Source of the DNA: Clostridium sp. 28_17
GTDB lineage: Bacteria; Bacillota; Clostridia; TANB77; CAG-508
NCBI GenBank assembly: GCA_001916065.1
Contig: MNRS01000021.1
Span: 4,792 to 68,791 of the forward strand
Direction of reading: 5' to 3'
Length of the DNA stretch: 64,000 nt
In this document: positions 37,165 through 45,721 of the stretch, one piece after another
Position numbering within the stretch: position 1 is the first letter of the stretch
Layout: each line of letters begins with the position of its first letter
Position numbers and translations under genes: made by a program
The notes under the pieces: generated by a model
The model's database searches: none
What the model saw: the letters and a program-made list of their open reading frames with translations, nothing else
What the model was told of the DNA's origin: nothing

Positions 37165-38739
37165 TTATTTGTGCCAATCCTTTATATTGTAAAATTGATA
37201 AAACCAGTTTGGTTCTAATGTTCCTGCTAATCCAGTACTATATGCCACTGTGTATTTGTTATTGTATAAACTTAAATATGGCATTTCACTTTTATATATT
37301 TCGCCTAATCTTTTGTAATCTTGTTTTAATTTGTTCTCATCATTTGAATTTTTCACTTCATTCATAATGTTTGTAACTTCTTCATTTGAATAATTTGCTA
37401 AATTATTAGTACCAAAAAATGTTGACAAATCCGGGCTTACAGATAAATTCATGCTACACAAAATCATATCATAATTTTTATTTGTTAAATAACTTTGATA
37501 TTGAGTGTCATTTGCTTTTATTAAATTAATTCTAAATCCTTGATTTTCTAATTGTGTTTTTATATTTTGTGCAACTGCAACCCTATTTGCATCACTTGCT
37601 TTAACTACAAAATTTAAAGATATTCTTTGTGTTCTATAATTAATTGTTTTTTGCCAATATTTATATTTGTAACTCCATCCATCATCTACTAAAATTTGTT
37701 TTGCTTGTTCTAAGTTATATCCTGCACTTGAGTCCTGTTCTTGATATATCCAATTCCCATAATCTAATGGAAAACTTGAGGTATAATATTTGTCTCCGTA
37801 AACACTTGAAACAATATTTGATTTATCTATAGAATAACAAATTGATTTTCTTACATTTAATTGTGATAATATTTCACCTTGGGTATTGAATGCAATAAAA
37901 TCATGTTCCCTTCCTTTCATTTCTTTTTCTTGATATCCTATTGTTCCTATAATGTCTTTTAAATTACTATTTTGAGTGCTTATTAAATCAACACTTCCTG
38001 TTTTAAAAGAATTATATAATTCTCCAATACTTGAATATATTGAAACTGTTATCTTATCAATTTTTAATTTATCTGAATCTGGATAATTTTCATTCTTTGT
38101 TAAAATTAGTGCAGAATTTTGTACATCACTTACTTTATACATTCCAGTTCCAACAGGCACAATGTCTGGATTGAACTCTTTATCACTATAATAACTACTT
38201 GATAATATTGGAAATGTTAAATTGTATTCAAAAAAAGGAACTTCTTGGTCTAGTGTAATTCTTATAGTTGTTGAATCTACTACCTCTACAGTTGTTACAT
38301 GTTGAACATTTGCCGAATATATTGTATTTGAATCTTTTAGTCTATCTATTGTAAATTTTACATCATCTGCAGTAAATTTTTGTCCATCTGCCCATTTTCT
38401 GTTATCCTTTACTTTTATTAAATAAACAGTTTCACTTTGTTTTGCCCATTCTTTTGCTAAGCAGTATTCTAATTTATAGTCTTTTGTTAATGTCATTAAT
38501 GGTTCAAATATTATTTTTGATATATCTTGTACATTTTTATTTTTGCTTAATATTGGGTTTATACTATCAAATGATGCAACTCCAAGTTTTAATTCTGTTA
38601 CCTCTGTTGTTTCTTCTTGTTTTGTTTCTGTTGTTGTATTTTCCTTTTTTTGTTCATCGCCCTTTATTTTTATTATTGCAAATATCATTATAGCAATTGC
38701 AAATATTATAAATATGTATTTAAAATATTTTGTTTTCAT
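37165..38739 (-). CDS. ABC transporter solute-binding protein, family 5 (peptide type)
   Basis: Extracellular substrate receptor for peptide- or nickel-type ABC importers. The 524 residues have a membrane helix at about 7-24 and the family 5 fold: ELKLGVASFDSINPIL, then LAKEWAKQSETVYLIKVKDN and WADGQKFTADDVKFTIDRLK. There is no lipobox Cys, so it is anchored by the uncleaved helix. No permease or ATPase gene is in the window, so it is an orphan. Its own promoter (TTGAAA-17-TATTAT) lies upstream; behind that lies one of the Spo0A-box elements. Confidence 0.88.
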   Translation of the reverse strand: MKTKYFKYIFIIFAIAIMIFAIIKIKGDEQKKENTTTETKQEETTEVTELKLGVASFDSINPILSKNKNVQDISKIIFEPLMTLTKDYKLEYCLAKEWAKQSETVYLIKVKDNRKWADGQKFTADDVKFTIDRLKDSNTIYSANVQHVTTVEVVDSTTIRITLDQEVPFFEYNLTFPILSSSYYSDKEFNPDIVPVGTGMYKVSDVQNSALILTKNENYPDSDKLKIDKITVSIYSSIGELYNSFKTGSVDLISTQNSNLKDIIGTIGYQEKEMKGREHDFIAFNTQGEILSQLNVRKSICYSIDKSNIVSSVYGDKYYTSSFPLDYGNWIYQEQDSSAGYNLEQAKQILVDDGWSYKYKYWQKTINYRTQRISLNFVVKASDANRVAVAQNIKTQLENQGFRINLIKANDTQYQSYLTNKNYDMILCSMNLSVSPDLSTFFGTNNLANYSNEEVTNIMNEVKNSNDENKLKQDYKRLGEIYKSEMPYLSLYNNKYTVAYSTGLAGTLEPNWFYQFYNIKDWHK

Positions 38740-38792
38740 ATCATCCCATTCCTTTTCTTTATGCTTAATTTTCAGATTTGTTCTATGGTAAT

Positions 38793-38821
38793 ATAATACA
38801 TTATTTTTTGATTTTTTTCAA
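38793..38821 (-). promoter_or_regulatory. Promoter of the solute-binding protein gene
   Basis: TTGAAA (38821..38816), 17 bases, TATTAT (38798..38793) on the minus strand, about 55 bases before the start codon. Confidence 0.6.
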
Positions 38822-38919
38822 TATTATTGCTTGTTATTTTTCTAATATTATTCAATATTTGTTACTATTTATGGGCTCTTCTAAATGATAAAAATATTTT
38901 TGCCCTCCTTTCTTTTTAT

Positions 38920-39022
38920 TTTTAGTATTTTTGGATATTTTAATTTAAGATTTTATTTTGTCTTTCCTAAGTTGAGTGAAAAAATTTGTATAATAGATTT
39001 AGCAATGCAATTTTTATTGCGT
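38920..39022 (-). ncRNA. Candidate Spo0A-controlled RNA, copy A
   Basis: From a predicted start near 39022 the minus-strand transcript has a short stem (GCAAT-AAAA-ATTGC), a T-rich part and, at 38974..38966, CAACTTAGG followed by -AAGACA. These parts occur in the same order at 61322-61421. The end is set by where similarity with copy B fades (AAAATACTAAAA near 38925). It lies between feoB and the solute-binding protein gene. It may be a separate small RNA or the leader of that gene; the boundaries are inferred. Confidence 0.45.
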
Positions 39023-39028
39023 ATTCTT

Positions 39029-39085
39029 ATATTAGCACAGTTTGCTTTAAAATGCAAGAAAAATCGTTCGACAAAAATCGACAAA
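39029..39085 (-). promoter_or_regulatory. Paired Spo0A-type boxes and promoter of element A
   Basis: On the minus strand TTTGTCGAT (39085..39077) and TTTGTCGAA (39075..39067) repeat at a 10-base period, the arrangement seen in Spo0A operators. Nine bases later comes TTGCAT (39057..39052), then 17 bases and TAATAT (39034..39029). Confidence 0.65.
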
Positions 39086-39098
39086 CTGATGGTAATAT

Positions 39099-39147
39099 TA
39101 CTATTCATAGCCTCCAAAATCTTGTGTATGTAAGACTATGAATAGTA
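39099..39147 (-). terminator. Long perfect hairpin after feoB
   Basis: TACTATTCATAG and CTATGAATAGTA are a perfect 12-bp stem around 25 bases, starting five bases after the feoB stop. No T-run follows on the minus strand, so it may be a stabilising 3' hairpin rather than a standard terminator. Confidence 0.65.
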
Positions 39148-39151
39148 CTCT

Positions 39152-41305
39152 TTAGTAAACTAAAATAAAATTATATACCAAATTTGTAAACATGCACAAA
39201 ACAATTCCGCAAACAGTAGGAATTGCAAAAGAAATTGCAGTCCATTTCCAACTGCCAGTTTCCTTTTTTACAGTAAGCAATGTTGTAGCACAAGGAAAAT
39301 GTAAAATTGTAAAGAGCATAACATTCATAGCAGTAAGCATAGTCCATCCATTTTGAATTAAAATCTGGCCAATTTGAATTGTATCCTCTATATTTACTAA
39401 TGTTCCACTCTTCAAATAACACATCAAAATTATTGGTAAAACTATTTCATTTGCAGGGATTCCTAAAATAAACGCAGTTAAAATATATCCATCTAATCCC
39501 ATCAATTTTGCAAATGGATTTAAGAAATTTGCTATAATCGAAAGCAAACTTTGCCCATTAATTCCTATATTTGCCATAAGCCATATCACAAGGCCCGCTG
39601 GTGCTGCAACTGATATTGCTCTACCTAAAACAAATAAGGTTCTATCAAATATTGAACGCACTAGTATTTTTCCAAATTGTGGTTTTCTATATGGTGGCAA
39701 TTCTAAAATCATTGATGATGGCATTCCTTTTAATATTGTTTTTGATAATATTTTTGATATCACCAGTGTTAAAAATATTCCAAATATTATTACGATAATT
39801 ACCGCAAATGTTGATAATATTGATGCTAGAAATCCATTTCCACCTGCAAATGCTCCCGCTATAAATATTGTTGCTATTGTTATCAAAAATGGAAATCTTC
39901 CATTACATGGAACAAAGTTATTTGTTAGTATTGCAATTAGCCTTTCTCTTGGTGAATCTATAATTCTGCATCCTGTTACTCCACACGCATTACACCCAAA
40001 ACCCATGCACATTGTTATCATTTGTTTTCCACTACAGCAAGCCTTTTTAAAGAATCCGTCCATATTAAATGCAATTCGTGGAAGATACCCCAAGTCTTCT
40101 AATATTGTGAATAGTGGGAAGAATATAGCCATTGGTGGTAACATTACTGCAACTATCCAAGTCAATGTTTTATACACTCCATTTATTAACATATCTGAAA
40201 GCCATATTGGACAATGTATATAATTTGCAAAATATATTAGTTTGTCTTGTAACCAATTAAATACACTGAATAACCACTCTGATGGGTAATTGGCTCCTAC
40301 TATGGTTATCCAAAAAATAAGACCTAAAAATAGTATCATTATTGGAATTCCAAATATTTTTGATGTTAAGATTTTGTCTATTTTTAGGTCTCTTTCTCTA
40401 TAATTTTTGTTTTCAAATGTACATACTTCTTTTGATGTTTCTTCTGCTTTTTTCATGATATCTGCAACTATTTTATCCTTAAAATTTTTGGATGTGATTT
40501 CTCTTGTTTCTAGATTTTTTTTTGCTTCTATTACTGACTGTCGAATCTCTTGCTCTCCTAAATTTAATTCTAAATTTTCTTGTATTGATTTTAATATTTT
40601 TTCTTCTCCATCTATTAGTTTTATCGCTATCCACCTGTATAATTTTTTTGATATTTTGTTTTCTTCAACTTCTATGTCTGTTGCTATATTTCTTTTTTCT
40701 AAATATTCATTTTTTAATGAATCGGTATCAAGTGCTCCCACTATTTTTTCAAGATTTTCTTCTATTTCTTGTTCATATATAACTGTTTTTGTATGTGGTC
40801 TTATTTCACCTTCACATACTTTGTATATTGTATTTTTCAAATTTTCTAGTGTTTGTTTATCTCTTGCAACTGTTCCTACAACCGGTACGCCTAACAAATC
40901 TTCTAATTTTTTTAAATCAATTTTTATTTTTTTCTTTTTTGCTTCATCTAACAAATTTACACAAACTATTATGTTATCTGTTATTTCCATAATTTGATAT
41001 ACTAAATTTAAATTTCTTTCTAAGCATGTACTGTCAACTACAATTACTGTTGCATCTGGGTTTCCAAAGCATATGTAATCTCTTGCAATTTCTTCTTCTT
41101 CTGAGTTTGACATTATTGAATATGTACCTGGAATGTCAACAAATGTGAATTCTTTGTCATTAATTATTGCTTTTCCGGTTGCGTTTGCTACTGTTTTTCC
41201 TGTCCAGTTTCCTGTGTGTTGATGCATTCCTGTTAAACTGTTGAATATTGTTGATTTTCCTACGTTTGGGTTTCCTGCTAATGCTACTATATATGTATTT
41301 TTCAC
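39152..41305 (-). CDS. feoB: Ferrous iron transporter FeoB
   Basis: Imports Fe(II) across the cytoplasmic membrane. The 717 residues have an N-terminal G domain (GNPNVGKST near residue 11, DIPGTYS near 57, NLLDEAKKK near 118), a helical linker (about 165-300) and the membrane part with two Gate regions. CMGFGCNACGVTGCRI near residue 435 is the usual Cys-rich loop. The start is GTG at 41305, with GGTGG before it. No feoA is present; instead a 45-aa gene of a different type lies upstream. Confidence 0.97.
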   Translation of the reverse strand: MKNTYIVALAGNPNVGKSTIFNSLTGMHQHTGNWTGKTVANATGKAIINDKEFTFVDIPGTYSIMSNSEEEEIARDYICFGNPDATVIVVDSTCLERNLNLVYQIMEITDNIIVCVNLLDEAKKKKIKIDLKKLEDLLGVPVVGTVARDKQTLENLKNTIYKVCEGEIRPHTKTVIYEQEIEENLEKIVGALDTDSLKNEYLEKRNIATDIEVEENKISKKLYRWIAIKLIDGEEKILKSIQENLELNLGEQEIRQSVIEAKKNLETREITSKNFKDKIVADIMKKAEETSKEVCTFENKNYRERDLKIDKILTSKIFGIPIMILFLGLIFWITIVGANYPSEWLFSVFNWLQDKLIYFANYIHCPIWLSDMLINGVYKTLTWIVAVMLPPMAIFFPLFTILEDLGYLPRIAFNMDGFFKKACCSGKQMITMCMGFGCNACGVTGCRIIDSPRERLIAILTNNFVPCNGRFPFLITIATIFIAGAFAGGNGFLASILSTFAVIIVIIFGIFLTLVISKILSKTILKGMPSSMILELPPYRKPQFGKILVRSIFDRTLFVLGRAISVAAPAGLVIWLMANIGINGQSLLSIIANFLNPFAKLMGLDGYILTAFILGIPANEIVLPIILMCYLKSGTLVNIEDTIQIGQILIQNGWTMLTAMNVMLFTILHFPCATTLLTVKKETGSWKWTAISFAIPTVCGIVLCMFTNLVYNFILVY

Positions 41306-41426
41306 AAGCTCACCACCTTAAATTTTATTATTACAATATATGTTTTGGTTTTGAGTTTATGAATTATATATTTTTTTGATTATTATTTTTTACTTAAATT
41401 GTCTGAACAAAATTTATATCTGCTAC

Positions 41427-41472
41427 AATCTCAAAAACCCCAACTCTAATTAGAGTTAGGGCTTTGAGATTA
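41427..41472 (-). terminator. Hairpin after the 45-aa gene
   Basis: AATCTCAAA-CCC-AACTCTAAT pairs with ATTAGAGTT-GGG-TTTGAGATT with only small bulges. It starts in the stop codon of the 45-aa gene. There is no clear T-run, so read-through into feoB is possible. Confidence 0.75.
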
Positions 41473-41607
41473 GTTAGAAATTTTTTTTGCGGTTGGATAT
41501 TTTTCAAAGTGATTCATTATATTTTTTACCATATCTGGTATTATTAATTTGACCTCACTTTCATTAACTTTCTCCAACTTATTTGAGTTATTTTTCATTT
41601 CCAACAT
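41470..41607 (-). CDS. Small protein (45 aa) upstream of feoB
   Basis: A 45-residue ORF from the ATG at 41607 to the TAA at 41472..41470. The predicted peptide is charged and soluble (MLEMKNNSNKLEKVNES opening, MVKNIMNHFEKYPTAKK later). GGAGG is eight bases before the ATG, a near-consensus promoter (TTGCAA-17-TATAAT) lies just upstream, and a large hairpin follows. That makes it a convincing gene despite its size. It is not FeoA, which is a larger beta-barrel protein. Its function is unknown; position suggests a link to iron uptake. Confidence 0.7.
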   Translation of the reverse strand: MLEMKNNSNKLEKVNESEVKLIIPDMVKNIMNHFEKYPTAKKISN

Positions 41608-41649
41608 CTTTTTTACCTCCACTTATTTGTGTTTTTCTTGGCTAACTTT

Positions 41650-41678
41650 ATTATATCTCATTTTTATGTTAATTGCAA
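41650..41678 (-). promoter_or_regulatory. Promoter of the 45-aa gene (and possibly feoB)
   Basis: TTGCAA (41678..41673), 17 bases, TATAAT (41655..41650) on the minus strand, about 43 bases before the start codon. Confidence 0.8.
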
Positions 41679-41725
41679 TATTATTTCCAGAATTTGTAAA
41701 TTTTCTTAGTTTGTGAGAATTGTAA

Positions 41726-43414
41726 CTACTTAGTATCTAGTATCCTTTTAACACCTTCTGTTGACTCCAATTCTAATACCTTATTTGTAAGTTCCTTACA
41801 CTCCTCAAAACTCAAATCAGTTATTAACTTTCTAGCCTTCAAAATCTTATTAGCATTCATAGAAAACTCATCAAGTCCAAGACCGACAAGCAAAGGAATA
41901 AACTTAACATCACCAGCCGCTTCTCCGCACATACCACATAAAATACCATTTTTATGTGCACCATCAATAGCAGATTTAATCAAGCGAATTACAGCAGGAT
42001 TAAAATGAGAATACAAATTTGCAAGTTTCTCATTACCTCTCTCAACAGCAATAGTATATTGAATCAAATCATTTGTCCCTATACTAAAAAAATCACACTC
42101 TTTTGCAAACTCGTCAGCCATTACAGCAGATGACGGAATTTCAATCATAATTCCAACTTCTATATTTTCATTAAATTTTATATTTTTTTCTTTTAACTCT
42201 TGTTTTACTTCTTCAATAATTTCCTTTGATTTTCGTAATTCTTCAATTGACGAAATCATTGGAAGCATTATTGCAACATTTCCATAACTACTTGCTCTCA
42301 AAATAGCCCTTAACTGAACTTTAAATAAATCAACATTATCTAGATAAATTCTGATCGCTCTATAACCTAAAAATGGATTTTCTTCCTTTGGTAATTTCAT
42401 ATATTTTAAGTCTTTATCTCCGCCAATATCTAATGTCCTTATAACAAGTCTTTTATTTTCTAGACTTTCCGCAATTTTTTTGTATGCCTCAAATTGTTCT
42501 TCTTCTGATGGAAAATCTTTTGCATCCATATACAAAAACTCACTTCTTAGAAGCCCTACACCTTCTGCTGTATTATCAATTACAATTTGAATATCTTGTG
42601 GACCTCCAATATTTGCTAAAAGTTCAACCTGATGTCCATCTTTTGTTATTGCTTTTTTATTTTTATATTTTTCTAATTCTTGTTTTTCTTGTTTTATATT
42701 CTCTTGATTTTTTGTTAATTCTTTGATTTTCTCTTGTGTTGGATTTAAAAATATTTCCCCTGTTGCTCCATTTAATGCAATATAATCATTTTCTTTTATA
42801 TTCTCAAAAATATGTTTTATTCCAACAACTGCCGGTATTTCATTAGTTCTTGCAATTATAGCCATATGAGAATTAACACCGCCAATTTCTGTAATAATTC
42901 CAGAAATATTTTTTAAATTCATTTTTGCAGTATCTGATGTTGATAATTCTTTTGCAACAAGTATTGTATTTTCAGGTAATTTTGATAAATCTATTTCTTC
43001 TATTTTTAATAATTTCGCTAATATCCTTTTTTTCATATCCTCTATATCTCTGCTTCGTGCAGCCATATATGGATCGTCCATCTCTTCAAATGTTTTTATT
43101 ATTTGATTTAGTCCATTTTCTACTGCATATGCACTATTGCATTTCTCTTGTTCAATTATTTTGATAGTTTCTTGAATCAAACTAGGGTCTTGCAATATCA
43201 TTAAATATGCTTGCATTATTTCTTTTTCTGTTCCATCTATATTCTTGATTAATTTTTCTATTTCACTTTCTACTTCTTTTACAGCATCATATATTTGTTG
43301 TTTTTCTGCTGAAATATCTTCAATTTTTTGTTTTTCTATTTTTAATCCATTTTCTTCTAAAATTACTGCTTTTCCAAGTCCTATTCCCTCAGAAATACCT
43401 TTTCCAACAAGCAT
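41726..43414 (-). CDS. ptsI: PTS enzyme I
   Basis: Takes phosphate from phosphoenolpyruvate and passes it to HPr. The 562 residues have the phosphorylated His in GGVNSHMAIIARTNEIPAVVG near residue 180, the PEP-binding FLYMDAKDFPSEEEQFEAY region, and FFSIGTNDLIQYT and GMCGEAAGD toward the end. GAAGGT precedes the ATG. It is the last gene of fruK-fruA-ptsH-ptsI, an arrangement that ties the general PTS proteins to fructose use. Confidence 0.97.
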   Translation of the reverse strand: MLVGKGISEGIGLGKAVILEENGLKIEKQKIEDISAEKQQIYDAVKEVESEIEKLIKNIDGTEKEIMQAYLMILQDPSLIQETIKIIEQEKCNSAYAVENGLNQIIKTFEEMDDPYMAARSRDIEDMKKRILAKLLKIEEIDLSKLPENTILVAKELSTSDTAKMNLKNISGIITEIGGVNSHMAIIARTNEIPAVVGIKHIFENIKENDYIALNGATGEIFLNPTQEKIKELTKNQENIKQEKQELEKYKNKKAITKDGHQVELLANIGGPQDIQIVIDNTAEGVGLLRSEFLYMDAKDFPSEEEQFEAYKKIAESLENKRLVIRTLDIGGDKDLKYMKLPKEENPFLGYRAIRIYLDNVDLFKVQLRAILRASSYGNVAIMLPMISSIEELRKSKEIIEEVKQELKEKNIKFNENIEVGIMIEIPSSAVMADEFAKECDFFSIGTNDLIQYTIAVERGNEKLANLYSHFNPAVIRLIKSAIDGAHKNGILCGMCGEAAGDVKFIPLLVGLGLDEFSMNANKILKARKLITDLSFEECKELTNKVLELESTEGVKRILDTK

Positions 43415-43429
43415 ACAATTACCTTCTTT

Positions 43430-43684
43430 CTAATTATTTTCTAAAAAAATCTTAACATCCTCTAACGCCAAATCTTCATTTTCTCCATCACAAATAATTT
43501 CCAACTCTGTCTTATGCTTTATACCTGCAGACATAATCATAAGAGGTGACCTAGCATCAATCAACTTTCCATTAACAATTAAGTTAATACTACATTTATA
43601 CTTCATAGCAAGTTTGGCAAGTTCAGTTGCAGGTCTTGCATGAAGACCTGTCTCATTTTCAATAACAACATTTGCTTTTTTCAA
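43430..43684 (-). CDS. ptsH: Phosphocarrier protein HPr
   Basis: Small phosphocarrier between EI and the sugar-specific EII, 84 residues. The active-site His is in NETGLHARPATEL (residue 15). A Ser is kept in the ARSPLMIMSAGI segment, the regulatory phosphorylation position for HPr kinase, although the surrounding sequence differs from the usual KSIMGVMSLG. The start is TTG at 43684 with GGGGGAAGG before it. Confidence 0.95.
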   Translation of the reverse strand: MKKANVVIENETGLHARPATELAKLAMKYKCSINLIVNGKLIDARSPLMIMSAGIKHKTELEIICDGENEDLALEDVKIFLENN

Positions 43685-43699
43685 CTTTACCTTCCCCCC

Positions 43700-45697
43700 T
43701 TAACCTTTTGCATTAATATTTTCATTTTCCCAAACATTTTTCTTCCAAACAGCCATAATACCCATAGCCACAAATGAACCTGCAGTAAGTGCTACAACAT
43801 ACCAAGGCCAATTACCAATTAACGGTAACACAAAGATTCCACCATGAGGAGCCATCAAAGTACAGTTAAATGCCATTGACAATGCACCTGAAACCGCTGA
43901 ACCAATTACGCAAGAAACTAAAACACGAAGTGGGTCTGATGATGCAAAAGGTATTGCTCCTTCTGATATAAATGATAGTCCCATAACATAATTTAATAAG
44001 CCTGCTTGTCTTTCTTTTTTAGGTAATTTTTTAGGGAAGAATGTTGCTAAAAGTGCTATCGCAAGTGGTGCTACCATTCCACCTATCATAACTGCTGCCA
44101 TTATTTCGTAATGTCCCTCTGCTAACATTCCTGTTCCAAAAGTATATGCTGCCTTATTTACAGGTCCGCCTAAGTCAACAGACATCATACCTGCAAGAAT
44201 TGCTCCTAAAATAACTTTGTTCACTTCACTCATTGATGATAAGAAATTATTTAAACCTGTATTTATTGCTGATACAAATGGATTTATCAATAACATTATT
44301 AGTCCAATTAGCAATACCCCTGCAACTGGATAAATCAAAATTGTTCTTATTCCCTCTAAACTTTTTGGCATAAAACTAAATAATTTTTTTAAAAATAAAA
44401 CTACATATCCACCTATAAAACCTGCAAGTAATGCACCTAAAAATCCTGAACTTACTAACACTTCTTCTGGATTTCCAAGTGATGTAAATGTTGTTCCCAC
44501 TTTACTTATTGCTCCACCAACAAATCCAACTACAAGCCCTGGCCTATCTGCAATACTCATTGCTATATATCCTGATAAAATTACTAGCATAAAATCAAAT
44601 GCCATTCCACCTATTGTTTTAAAAAATGCTGCGACTGGTGTATTCATACCAAAATTTGATGGGTCAATTGAATAGTCATCTAATAAAAATGCTATTGCAA
44701 TTAAGATTCCTCCACCAACAACAAATGGTAACATATGTGTTACACCATTCATTAAATGATTGTATATATTTCCTTTTGGCTTTTCCATTTCTATATTTTC
44801 TCTTTTATTTCCTTGATGATGATAAACTGGAATTTCATTTTCTGAATTTAATGCTTTTTCTATTAATTCTTTTGGCTTGTGAATCCCCTCTGATACACCT
44901 GTTTTTAAAATTCTTTTGCCATCAAATCTTGATAAATCTACTTTTACATCTGCTGCTATAATTATTGCTTTTGCATTTTTAATTTCTTCATCAGTAAGTT
45001 TATTTTTTGTTCCTGATTGTCCTTGTGTTTCTATTTTTATTGGATGTCCCAATTCTTTTCCCATTTGTTCTAAACTTTCTGCCGCCATATACGTATGGGC
45101 TATTCCTGTTGGGCATGCGGTGATTCCTAATAATTCATAATTATTGTTTGATTTATTAATTGATTTGTTTTCGTCATTTTTTAATTTGTTATTTTCATTT
45201 AAATTATTATTTACATTATTGGTTGTTTCTTCATTTATTCTTTGTTCATCTGCTTCATCTATTGTTTTTAAAAATTCATCTTTTGATTTTGCATTTAACA
45301 ATTTATTTCTAAACTTTTCATTCATTAATAAAGCTGATAAACGGCTTAGAACCTCAAGATGTAGGTTGTCCTTACTATTTGGAGCAGCAATTAAAAATAA
45401 CAATTTTACAGGCTTACCATCTAATGCATCAAAATCAACACCATCTGGTATTACCATTGCAACTAATCCTGGTTCAGAAATAACCCCACCTTTTCCATGT
45501 GGTATTGCTATCCCTTCACCAACTCCTGTTGAGCCTTCTTCTTCTCTTTTCATGACTAATCTTAAGTATTCTTGTTTATTATTTATATTTCCATTTTGTT
45601 CCATAAGTTCTACTGCTTGTTCTATTACGTCTTTTTTGTTTGATGCTTTTACATTTAGGTCTATGGATTCTTTTGTAAGTAAATCTGTGATTTTCAT
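43700..45697 (-). CDS. fruA: Fructose PTS transporter EIIABC
   Basis: Imports fructose and phosphorylates it to fructose 1-phosphate. The 665 residues are a IIA-IIB-IIC fusion: IIA with the active His in GIAIPHGK (about 66), a Glu/Asn-rich linker, IIB with the active Cys in GITACPTGIAHTYMAAE (about 193) and IIC with about nine membrane helices (about 310-650, including SEGAIPFASSDPLRV). It lies between fruK (25 bases upstream) and ptsH. Confidence 0.96.
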   Translation of the reverse strand: MKITDLLTKESIDLNVKASNKKDVIEQAVELMEQNGNINNKQEYLRLVMKREEEGSTGVGEGIAIPHGKGGVISEPGLVAMVIPDGVDFDALDGKPVKLLFLIAAPNSKDNLHLEVLSRLSALLMNEKFRNKLLNAKSKDEFLKTIDEADEQRINEETTNNVNNNLNENNKLKNDENKSINKSNNNYELLGITACPTGIAHTYMAAESLEQMGKELGHPIKIETQGQSGTKNKLTDEEIKNAKAIIIAADVKVDLSRFDGKRILKTGVSEGIHKPKELIEKALNSENEIPVYHHQGNKRENIEMEKPKGNIYNHLMNGVTHMLPFVVGGGILIAIAFLLDDYSIDPSNFGMNTPVAAFFKTIGGMAFDFMLVILSGYIAMSIADRPGLVVGFVGGAISKVGTTFTSLGNPEEVLVSSGFLGALLAGFIGGYVVLFLKKLFSFMPKSLEGIRTILIYPVAGVLLIGLIMLLINPFVSAINTGLNNFLSSMSEVNKVILGAILAGMMSVDLGGPVNKAAYTFGTGMLAEGHYEIMAAVMIGGMVAPLAIALLATFFPKKLPKKERQAGLLNYVMGLSFISEGAIPFASSDPLRVLVSCVIGSAVSGALSMAFNCTLMAPHGGIFVLPLIGNWPWYVVALTAGSFVAMGIMAVWKKNVWENENINAKG

Positions 45698-45721
45698 TTT
45701 TCATTTCCTCCTAAAGGTATT

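Noticed and set aside
38885..39133. 82-aa hydrophobic ORF on the plus strand
   Set aside because: No ribosome site, and it covers the conserved element, the Spo0A-type boxes and the feoB hairpin.
40407..40997. 196-aa ORF on the plus strand opposite feoB
   Set aside because: Antisense of the feoB linker; no ribosome site, and feoB itself is unambiguous.
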